Origin: an uncultured Lachnospiraceae bacterium
GTDB lineage: Bacteria; Bacillota; Clostridia; Lachnospirales; Lachnospiraceae
Length of the DNA stretch: 42,262 bases
Reading direction: 5' to 3'
Assembly (NCBI GenBank): GCA_902775555.1
Contig: CACYMQ010000015.1
Span: forward strand, 1-42,262
In this document: positions 33,079 to 40,127 of the stretch, piece by piece
Numbering within the stretch: position 1 is the first letter of the stretch
Layout of the letters: every line of letters begins with the position of its first letter
The notes under the pieces: generated by a model
What the model was told of the DNA's origin: nothing
What the model saw: only the letters and a program-made list of their open reading frames with translations
Database searches by the model: none
Position numbers and translations under genes: made by a program

Positions 33079-33091
33079 TAAATAGTAAACG

Positions 33092-33165
33092 TGGAACGAT
33101 TGGGGACGGTTCTGGAACGATTGGGGACGGTTCTGGGCGTCCCAGAACCGTCCCCAATCGTCCCA
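33092..33165. repeat. Palindromic repeat, copy 5, with duplicated left arm
   Basis: The core 33113-33165 has 25-bp arms with one mismatch and loop CGT. A second 21-base copy of the left arm (33092-33112) directly precedes it. The core ends 3 bases from the stop codon of the histidine kinase at 33169. Confidence 0.95.
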
Positions 33166-33168
33166 CGG

Positions 33169-34470
33169 CTATACCTTCTTCACATACAACTCCACGACAA
33201 ATCCCTTATCGTTATAATATTCCATGCCGCCGCCCTGCATCTCCATATAGGATTTTACCAGGTACATACCGACGCCGTAACCGCTCTTATCCTTTGCGGC
33301 CGTACCCCGGTAGTACTTCTCCGTGATCAGCGGCAGCTCATCCTCATCCACTCCCGGTCCGCTGTCACTGATCCGGACACGGATAAAGGTATTTGACGCA
33401 TCCCGGGTCTCATCAAAGGACACGTGGATGTCGGTTCCCGCATACTTGTGGGAATTCCCCACCACATTGTCGATCACCTGCTCCATCCGGAGCTTATCCA
33501 TCCGGACAAGGCACCGGGGAATCCGGTTATCCATGATGATCCTGCCATAATGCTTCAGGTTCATGAAGCAGATTTCGATCCACACCGAGCTTTCCTCCGT
33601 GGGATTCACCCGGATCTGCTCCAGTTCGTTCATCGTCGCCTGGAATACATTTCCCATGATCTGATTGATGGTCTCTGTCTTTACGGAAATGGTTTCCACC
33701 TTTTCCGTCATATCCTTCAGTTCCGCTTCCGTAATCTCCATGGGCTGTCCGGGAGCTGCACTCTCCAGCTTTCGCCGGTTCTTCATTTCCAGAACCTCGC
33801 ATGTTGCCTGGATGGTAGCCACCGGTGTTTTGATATCGTGGCTCAGCTCCGCCACCAGCTCCTTCTTCGCCTTCTCCGCAGCCGCCTCTCTCTCCCTGGC
33901 CGCCTTCAGTTCCTCCCGCATGAGGTCAAAGCTCTCCGTAAAGGAATCCGACAGGCCGTTCTTACGGATCGGCAGAGGGACATCCAGATTTCCCCTGGCG
34001 ATCTCCGTGGAATAGGCGCTCAGCTCCTTCACCGGCTTCACCACCCGCAGGTAAATGTAGATGATGAGAAGGATACCCACCAGAAGTAAACTCCCCCACA
34101 GGATCAGCGCAGTCCGAAGGAACCCGCTTCGGTATACTTCATAATCCCCTTCCGTATCATCCCAGACCACTTTACCGATATACTCCCCGCCGGGCATGAA
34201 ATCCAGGATCATGGCTTTCCTACCGTAATAATCCGCCAGTTCCGCGTTCAGCAGTTCCTTTGAGAAAATGATCCGGCAGCCGTACTTCTGTTCCAGTTCC
34301 TCCACGGATCGACCCTCTTCATACTCTTTCGTGATCCGGATGATCTGATCATTGTACCGGGCGATATCCCGCTTCTCAAATCCCATATCTCCGGCAAGGA
34401 CCAGAAGAACCAGAAGGACCGCTGCCATAAGCAGCACAAATGCAATTGTGATTCCGCGGAGCTTCTTCAT
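33169..34470 (-). CDS. Sensor histidine kinase, two membrane segments
   Basis: This 433-aa kinase has membrane segments at about 8-27 and 132-155 around an outer domain of about 100 residues, a HAMP region, a HisKA domain with ELSHDIKTPVATI near 215, and an ATPase domain (VDNVVGNSHKYA, DSGPGVDEDELP, GYGVGMYLVKSYM). Its gene starts 6 bases behind the response regulator stop, within AAGTAGGAAGG. It is the last gene of the transporter/two-component cluster and should phosphorylate the adjacent regulator. Confidence 0.95.
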   Translation of the reverse strand: MKKLRGITIAFVLLMAAVLLVLLVLAGDMGFEKRDIARYNDQIIRITKEYEEGRSVEELEQKYGCRIIFSKELLNAELADYYGRKAMILDFMPGGEYIGKVVWDDTEGDYEVYRSGFLRTALILWGSLLLVGILLIIYIYLRVVKPVKELSAYSTEIARGNLDVPLPIRKNGLSDSFTESFDLMREELKAAREREAAAEKAKKELVAELSHDIKTPVATIQATCEVLEMKNRRKLESAAPGQPMEITEAELKDMTEKVETISVKTETINQIMGNVFQATMNELEQIRVNPTEESSVWIEICFMNLKHYGRIIMDNRIPRCLVRMDKLRMEQVIDNVVGNSHKYAGTDIHVSFDETRDASNTFIRVRISDSGPGVDEDELPLITEKYYRGTAAKDKSGYGVGMYLVKSYMEMQGGGMEYYNDKGFVVELYVKKV

Positions 34471-34476
34471 TCCTTC

Positions 34477-35181
34477 CTACTTCTCCTCAAGTATATAACC
34501 GGTTCCCCACACGGTCTTGATCCGTTCCGGATGGTTGGGGTCGGTTTCCAGCTTCTCCCGCAACTTCCGGATATGTACATTTAACGTTCCGTCACTGTAG
34601 AAGGCATCTCCCCAGACTTCGTTGAAGAGGGTCTCCTTGGTGACGATGGTATTCCTATGCTCATAAAGACAGGACAAAAGCGCAAATTCCTTAGCCTTCA
34701 GAGGAATCTGTTCCTCGTTCAGAAAGACGGACATGGTTTGGGCTTCCAGCCGCAGATGTCCTTCCTCCACCGGTACCTCATCCTGCTTTTCCGCATCCCT
34801 CTTCAGTTTCTCCATCTCTTTTACCCGCTTCAGATTGATCCGGACCTTTGCCAGCAGGACGGACAGGCTGTAGGGCTTCTTGATATAATCATCTCCGCCG
34901 ATACTGAGAGCCACCAGTACATCGTCGTCGCTTTGCCGCGCACTGATAAAGAGGATGGGCAGCTGCATTTCCTCCCGCACCTTCCGGCAGACTTCAAAGC
35001 CCGAACCGTCGCCCAGGTTGATGTCCAGCAGGATCAGATCCACGGTGTTCTGCTCCAGGAAGGAATAACACTCTTTTGCACTGCAGACATACGCAGTACT
35101 TACGTCGAACATCTGAAAGTATTCTGCTGTCATTTTGGCGAGTTCCGTTTCGTCATCTACGATCAGACAATGATAATGCAT
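34477..35181 (-). CDS. OmpR-family response regulator
   Basis: This 234-aa protein has a receiver domain (IVDDE at the start, LILLDINLGDG near 50, DYIKKPYS near 100) and a C-terminal winged helix (LKAKEFALLSCLYEHRN, VHIRKLREKL, KTVWGTGYILEEK). The start at 35181 has GGGGGAAGAGG upstream; the frame also opens 21 bases earlier without support. It is the likely controller of the ABC genes through the direct repeat at 38716-38733. Confidence 0.95.
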   Translation of the reverse strand: MHYHCLIVDDETELAKMTAEYFQMFDVSTAYVCSAKECYSFLEQNTVDLILLDINLGDGSGFEVCRKVREEMQLPILFISARQSDDDVLVALSIGGDDYIKKPYSLSVLLAKVRINLKRVKEMEKLKRDAEKQDEVPVEEGHLRLEAQTMSVFLNEEQIPLKAKEFALLSCLYEHRNTIVTKETLFNEVWGDAFYSDGTLNVHIRKLREKLETDPNHPERIKTVWGTGYILEEK

Positions 35182-35218
35182 ACCTCTTCCCCCTGTCTTC
35201 ATAACTTCCTGATAACAA

Positions 35219-35233
35219 ATAGTATTCTACTAT
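35219..35233. promoter_or_regulatory. Short inverted repeat near the regulator promoter
   Basis: ATAGTA-TTC-TACTAT is a perfect inverted repeat 38 bases upstream of the response regulator start. On the minus strand it overlaps a candidate -10 (TAGAAT) 17 bases behind a weak TTGTGA, so the regulator/kinase pair may have its own promoter in addition to reading from the ABC genes. Confidence 0.35.
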
Positions 35234-35269
35234 ACTTTGCTTCCGTTCACAATTATTTCCACGGGCAAA

Positions 35270-35300
35270 GTCCCCATACCGCCAATAGCGGAATGGGGAC
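35270..35300. terminator. Stem-loop between permease and regulator genes
   Basis: GTCCCCAT-A-CCGC-CAATA-GCGG-A-ATGGGGAC forms a 12-bp stem with one mismatched pair. There is only TTTG behind it on the minus strand, so termination would be partial; processing or stabilisation of the mRNA is an alternative. Confidence 0.4.
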
Positions 35301-35331
35301 CTTTTCGTATCCTCTCCCGGTAAGAAGCCCC

Positions 35332-35350
35332 CCCCTCCTCTCAGGAGGGG
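35332..35350. terminator. GC-rich stem-loop directly behind the permease gene
   Basis: CCCCTCCT-CTC-AGGAGGGG forms an 8-bp stem 12 bases behind the permease stop. No T run follows. It may slow or stop transcription between the ABC genes and the two-component genes. Confidence 0.35.
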
Positions 35351-35361
35351 CGGGGAGGAGG

Positions 35362-37758
35362 TCACTCCTCGGTGATCATCTCCACCGGATTCAGTTTCCG
35401 GACCTTCAGTCCCAGCAGTCCCGAGGTGATCAGGGCCACCAGGAGGATTGCTCCAACAGAAAGCAGGATGGCCGGGATGGATATCCCATATTCGATCTTC
35501 TTTATTCCGAACATGGCAAGTATTCCCTTCATGAATCCGACACCTGCCGGTCGGGAAAGAACCGCTCCGATCACCGTACCGAGGGCGATGGCCGGAAGAT
35601 TCGAAAGCATGATCTCCGCGATCAATCCCCGGGATGTAACTCCCAGGGCCTTGCTGATACCCATGCTCCGCCACTCTCTTACGATCTTTGCCCGGATCAC
35701 CAGTGATTCCACGAAGATCACGATGAGCAGCGTTACCACAAAGAACACATAGCAAAGTGCCGTCATGGCTCCGGAGGTTCCGCGTACGGATTCCCGCACC
35801 AGCTTGTCTATGTCGGCATAGGTTGCTTCCACCCCCTTCTCCTGCATGAGCTTCTCCACCTTCGCCTTCAGCTCCTCATAGGTGCGGCCTTCCTCTGCAC
35901 TGAGTATATAATGCGCAGTCTCCATTTTTTTCTCACGAACCCGCTCAGCGCCCTCCCAGGTAAGAACCATGGTCCTTCCCATATTCTGCATCCTTTGATT
36001 CAGGCCTACGATCATGTACTCTGCTTTTCTTTCCGCAAAGTTGATGGTCACCACATCTCCCACCTTCACTCCAAGGTCCTCTGCAGCGATTGCCGTCATC
36101 ATCACCTCATTGTCATGCCTGGGACATCTTCCCTCCAGAACGGTGAGATCCGCGGTTCCTTCCGGATCGTCCACCACCTCTGTATTGATCATCTCACTCC
36201 TGTCCCCTGCGATCACCTTCGGTTCTATCGCATAATACATTCTTACCTTTGTCACACCGGGAAGCTTGGCAAAATCCTCCTTGAATCCGGCATCCGTATC
36301 CACCTGGATCCCTCCGACCACAGTTCCCGTCAGCCGGATCATCTGATCCGGATCATCTGCGAAATTCTCCTTCAGCCCAAAGCCATTTGTCATGGCAACG
36401 GCAAGGATCACCGTGATCAGTACCATGGCGATATTTCTTCCCACATTTCCAAAGGTATCCTTTAACGACAGCACCAGCGATACCGGGAGAGAGCTTTTCT
36501 CGAAGGAGAAACGATTCTTCCTGTAATTGTGCGTTCCGAGTCCCCCACGAAGCGCCTCCAAAACCGTGATCTTCTGATATCTTCTGCTGATCCAGACAGC
36601 TACAAGCAGGATCAGCAGGAGCAGTCCCAAAACCGTTCCAACCGCAACAAATGGATTTACCGGCTGATTCCAGGTGACACCGAGAATCCCACTGACTACA
36701 TTTCCAAAGCTTCCGAAGGTAAGGATTCCCGTCACAAGTCCAAGCAGAGAGCCAAGCCCTCCATCCAGGAGTATCTGTACATAAAGCGCTCTCCGGATCT
36801 CACGGACCGTGTAGCCGGAGGCCTCCAGGATCCCCGTATTCAGCATATTCCTGTGGATGTAATTCCGGATGCTGAAGGATATGATCACCACGGCAACGAT
36901 GAGAATGATCAATGCAAAGATCAGAACGATCGCCATAATGATGAGCGGAAGGATCTGACAACCACTCTTCATGGTTTCCCAGTTCAGCAGCAGGTAAGGA
37001 GCAGACTCGGCATCCGGATGATTTCGTATGTACTCTGCGTGGGTCGTCTTGTAGACATCGGCCACCTCCTCCTCCAGCTTTCTCATGTTATAACCTTCAG
37101 GGAAAAGAGACGTATCGGCCTTTCCCTTATACATGAAACCTTCCCGGGCGATCTTCGGATCCAGCTTTGCAAGCCTTTTCATCATAGCTTCCGACATAAA
37201 GACATGAAAGACGGAAATATTCAGTGACGAGCACATATACGGATCCTCGGCATATCCCGCAACACGGAAGGAAACGATCTCGTCACCCAGCTTAAGCTCC
37301 ATGGTATCTCCCACAGGAAACCGTCCCTTTACGTAGTAAGGAAGCAGGATATCCTTTTCTGAAAGGCCCGTACGGTCGAAGGTTAAATGCATGTACTTCG
37401 GTTCCGTCTCAAAGGATTCAGCGATAAAATCAAATTCTTCATAGTCCTTTTCCTTTGCGTTTTTATAATCCGTGTCAAACCTGAGAATCGGTGTCATTTC
37501 CCAGTCAACGATATACGGATGTTCACTGATCGCCTTTTCCGCGGAAACACTTCCTGCCTCCTTATTGAAGGTGGCCAGAAGGATCTCCGTTCCCTTCACC
37601 TCCTGAAATTTATCCTCCAGTACATTTCCCATACCGAAAATGGCGGAGAAGGCATCAAAGATCAGGAATGTTGCAAGAAAAGCAAGGATGAAGAATGTGA
37701 TCATGTCGCCCTTCTGACGCTTCATATTATTTTTTGCAATGAAAAATAATCTGTACAT
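35362..37758 (-). CDS. BceB-like FtsX-type ABC permease
   Basis: This 798-aa membrane protein has an N-terminal segment near 17-40, an outer domain of about 200 residues, an FtsX domain (NMLNTGILEASGYTVREIRR, segments near 250-400), a further segment near 435, a second outer domain and a C-terminal FtsX domain (EWRSMGISKALGVTSRGLI, three segments). The ATG at 37758 overlaps the reading of the ATPase stop (TGGTAAAAATG), with GGGGTGG as ribosome binding site, so translation is coupled. With the ATPase and the two-component genes it resembles antimicrobial-peptide sensing and resistance modules; substrate not known. Confidence 0.93.
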   Translation of the reverse strand: MYRLFFIAKNNMKRQKGDMITFFILAFLATFLIFDAFSAIFGMGNVLEDKFQEVKGTEILLATFNKEAGSVSAEKAISEHPYIVDWEMTPILRFDTDYKNAKEKDYEEFDFIAESFETEPKYMHLTFDRTGLSEKDILLPYYVKGRFPVGDTMELKLGDEIVSFRVAGYAEDPYMCSSLNISVFHVFMSEAMMKRLAKLDPKIAREGFMYKGKADTSLFPEGYNMRKLEEEVADVYKTTHAEYIRNHPDAESAPYLLLNWETMKSGCQILPLIIMAIVLIFALIILIVAVVIISFSIRNYIHRNMLNTGILEASGYTVREIRRALYVQILLDGGLGSLLGLVTGILTFGSFGNVVSGILGVTWNQPVNPFVAVGTVLGLLLLILLVAVWISRRYQKITVLEALRGGLGTHNYRKNRFSFEKSSLPVSLVLSLKDTFGNVGRNIAMVLITVILAVAMTNGFGLKENFADDPDQMIRLTGTVVGGIQVDTDAGFKEDFAKLPGVTKVRMYYAIEPKVIAGDRSEMINTEVVDDPEGTADLTVLEGRCPRHDNEVMMTAIAAEDLGVKVGDVVTINFAERKAEYMIVGLNQRMQNMGRTMVLTWEGAERVREKKMETAHYILSAEEGRTYEELKAKVEKLMQEKGVEATYADIDKLVRESVRGTSGAMTALCYVFFVVTLLIVIFVESLVIRAKIVREWRSMGISKALGVTSRGLIAEIMLSNLPAIALGTVIGAVLSRPAGVGFMKGILAMFGIKKIEYGISIPAILLSVGAILLVALITSGLLGLKVRKLNPVEMITEE

Positions 37759-37760
37759 TT

Positions 37761-38597
37761 TTACCACCCCATATCACTTAAGAAATCCTTAAGCCTTCTG
37801 TGCCGCTCTACCGCCTTCTCTTTCTCCGGATTTGCTTCATCCTTATAGTCTCCCAGGAAGGGGCCCAGATCCACCTCATCCGTGATCACCCCGTCCGCCA
37901 GATAGATGACCCGGTTGGCTCTTTCCGCCGCCTTTACCGTATGGGTCACCATCACGATGCTCTGACCCTCCTGATTCAGATCCGAAAGGATATCCAGAAC
38001 GTTGGTGGTATTCTGGGAATTCAGTGCCCCGGTGGGTTCGTCTGCGAAGAGGACCTCGGGACTGTTGATCACTCCCCGGACCACTGCGACTCTCTGCTGC
38101 TGTCCGCCGGAGAGCTGCGTGGGGAATTTCTTCCAGTCCTGCTCCCCGATCTCCACTCTCATGAGAAGTCCCTTTGCTTTCTCCGCCAGGGCCTTCCTGT
38201 CCTTCGTCCTCAGCAGTCCGCTGACCATCACATTGTCCAGGGCGCTCATGGAGTCGTTCAGATAATTCTGCTGGAAGACAAAGCCGCAATGATTTCTGCG
38301 GAACAGGGCCAGCTGATCGTTGCTGAAGGTTGAGATCTCGATCTCACCGTCCTTACTTTTCATCTTCTTATCCGGATCCTCCGTATGATAAGTGATGGTT
38401 CCGAGACTCGGACGATCCATTCCCGAGAGCGCATAGAGAAGCGTGCTCTTTCCGGAACCGGAGTTCCCCATGATCACCGTGAAATCTCCCTTGTAGATGG
38501 AAAGATTCAGGTTCTTCAGTACATGCTGCTGTACCGATTCATTGGAAAAGGTCTTGGACAGATCCTTTGCGGTTAAGATAGCTTCCTTTGCACTCAT
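37761..38597 (-). CDS. BceA-like ABC ATP-binding protein
   Basis: This 278-aa ATPase has Walker A GNSGSGKSTLLY near 45, the signature LSGGQQQRVAVVRG, Walker B VLFADEPTGALNS and MVTHTVKAAE. A C-terminal extension of about 45 residues rich in Lys/Glu is longer than usual for this group. It is the first gene of the four-gene cluster. AAGGAGATAAG lies before the ATG, downstream of a long stem-loop and a direct-repeat operator. Confidence 0.95.
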   Translation of the reverse strand: MSAKEAILTAKDLSKTFSNESVQQHVLKNLNLSIYKGDFTVIMGNSGSGKSTLLYALSGMDRPSLGTITYHTEDPDKKMKSKDGEIEISTFSNDQLALFRRNHCGFVFQQNYLNDSMSALDNVMVSGLLRTKDRKALAEKAKGLLMRVEIGEQDWKKFPTQLSGGQQQRVAVVRGVINSPEVLFADEPTGALNSQNTTNVLDILSDLNQEGQSIVMVTHTVKAAERANRVIYLADGVITDEVDLGPFLGDYKDEANPEKEKAVERHRRLKDFLSDMGW

Positions 38598-38640
38598 TTT
38601 CTTATCTCCTTCTTTTCGTCCTTTTCGGTGAACGATACGA

Positions 38641-38698
38641 AAAGACTTCCGTATCCGGTTCTGATCTTACTTTACATCAACCGGATGCGGAAGTCTTT
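38641..38698. promoter_or_regulatory. Long stem-loop in the leader of the ABC genes
   Basis: Two 20-base arms (AAAGACTTCCGTATCCGGTT and its inverse with one G-T change) enclose an 18-base loop, 44 bases before the ATPase start on the minus strand, where TTTTCG follows. It could attenuate the operon or protect its mRNA. Confidence 0.6.
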
Positions 38699-38715
38699 AT
38701 CTGTCCCCTGTGTAA

Positions 38716-38733
38716 TTCTTAACTGTTTCTTAA
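38716..38733 (-). promoter_or_regulatory. Direct-repeat operator for an OmpR-type regulator
   Basis: TTAAGAA occurs twice on the minus strand with an 11-base period (TTAAGAAACAGTTAAGAA), one helical turn apart, about 120 bases upstream of the ATPase start. Such 11-base-spaced repeats are the usual target of OmpR-family dimers, and the cluster encodes one at 34477-35181. A possible -10 (GATAAA) lies 15 bases downstream. Confidence 0.5.
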
Positions 38734-38875
38734 ATGACCTTCTGTGAAATGACGGAAGACTCCGCCCCAATGATACGGACGAAGTCAGTGAGGGGGAAAA
38801 GCAGTGTTGGCAAACATCCACGTCTGTGTTATTGTTTGATATGGTTGTACCTATGTTTGATCCCGGAAGCACAGC

Positions 38876-40012
38876 ATGCAAAGCGAGGAGGCCGGAAAGG
38901 AGAAAAGGAAATTGACGACTTTTCACTACATCTTATGGTTTGCGCTGACTCTCGCAGGTTTCGCGCTCCTGCAGCTGGCTGACCGATATTATCGCCGGAA
39001 GAACAGGACCTGGATGTATATCACTGCCTTTGTTCTGAAAATTCTCGCAGGTGTGGGGCTTGCCTTCTGCAGCATGGCCCTGTCCATCCCCATCATCTGG
39101 AGAACCGGTTATCTCTCCATGGCCATCAGCATTTCTCTCTTCACAGATGCCTGGACGGACCTGTACGCTGTGATCTTCCGATCCATCAGGAAGAAAGCCC
39201 CCGGCCGGAAAAGCATGGTGGTGATCAGCCTTTGTCTTACGGTAGTTTATCTTACCTACGGCACCGTAAATATGCAGATCATTCACCCAAACGAGCATAC
39301 CTATACCTCAGATAAGCTGACCCACGAATATACCTTTGTATTTCTATCAGACCTTCATTACGGATCCGCCCAAAGTGAACAGACCGTGGATAATGCCCTT
39401 GCAGAGATCGCGCAGCTGAAACCGGATTTTGTCCTGTTGGGCGGCGATATTACCGATGAAAATACCACCGCGGAGGAGATGCGGAGTATTTATCAAAAAC
39501 TGGGCGCACTTCCAGCTCCTGTGTACTTCATCTATGGTAATCATGACCGTCAGGGGCTCGGGGACTATGTGGGAGGTGCAAACTATACACCTGAGGAGCT
39601 TACCGCCGCCATCGAGGCAAACGGGATCACGATCCTTCAGGATGAGACTGTTATGATCGCGGATGACCTGACCCTCCTCGGGCGGGAAGACGTCAGCGCG
39701 GGAGAGCGCCGGTGCAAGGTATCCGGGCTTCCGCCCGTCTCCCGGGATTCTTTTCTTCTTACCGTGGATCATAACCCCTTTTCGGAAACGGACATTCAGG
39801 AAACGGGCTCAGACCTTCAGCTTTCCGGCCACTCCCATGCCGGACAGTTCTTTCCTCTGAAATATATCTACATGTTCGGAGAGAAATATGTCTATGGGGA
39901 TTATCAGGTCGGTAACACCAGACTCTATGTCAGCTCAGGGATCACCGGCTGGTACTACCCCTTCCGTACCTCCGCACACTGTAATTACGAGGTGGTTCAC
40001 CTGGCTCCGTAG
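38876..40012 (+). CDS. Membrane-anchored metallophosphoesterase
   Basis: This 378-aa protein has about four membrane segments in the first 130 residues and a calcineurin-like phosphoesterase domain from about 150 on, with all metal-site motifs: LSDLHYG, LGGDITDE, YGNHDR, TVDHNP and SGHSHAGQ. The YkuE/YaeI-like group is the closest match; substrates of this group include lipid and nucleotide phosphates, but none can be assigned here. The ATG at 38876 has only a weak GGAAG upstream; a TTG at 38912 behind AAAGGAG would start at MTTFHYILWF and is a good alternative. No partner gene is adjacent. Confidence 0.9.
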   Translation: MQSEEAGKEKRKLTTFHYILWFALTLAGFALLQLADRYYRRKNRTWMYITAFVLKILAGVGLAFCSMALSIPIIWRTGYLSMAISISLFTDAWTDLYAVIFRSIRKKAPGRKSMVVISLCLTVVYLTYGTVNMQIIHPNEHTYTSDKLTHEYTFVFLSDLHYGSAQSEQTVDNALAEIAQLKPDFVLLGGDITDENTTAEEMRSIYQKLGALPAPVYFIYGNHDRQGLGDYVGGANYTPEELTAAIEANGITILQDETVMIADDLTLLGREDVSAGERRCKVSGLPPVSRDSFLLTVDHNPFSETDIQETGSDLQLSGHSHAGQFFPLKYIYMFGEKYVYGDYQVGNTRLYVSSGITGWYYPFRTSAHCNYEVVHLAP

Positions 40013-40036
40013 CTTCTCCGGCCGCGGAACGATCGG

Positions 40037-40091
40037 GTGGAACGATTGGGGACGGTTCTGGGCGTTCCAGAACCGTCCCCAATCGTTCCAC
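40037..40091. repeat. Palindromic repeat, copy 6
   Basis: Perfect 25-bp arms (GTGGAACGATTGGGG...) with a 5-base loop GCGTT. It lies 24 bases behind the stop of the metallophosphoesterase gene and 36 bases beyond the end of the convergent M13 peptidase gene. A partial unit (CGGAACGATCGGG) precedes it. Confidence 0.95.
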
Positions 40092-40127
40092 GCATACTGC
40101 GAGCCCGGGAACAGGGTTGTTTTTGCC

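Noticed and set aside
25155-40091. Palindromic repeats as classical intrinsic terminators
   Set aside because: The stems are strong, but no T-run follows any copy on either strand, and several copies have extended or duplicated arms, which fits a mobile palindromic repeat better.
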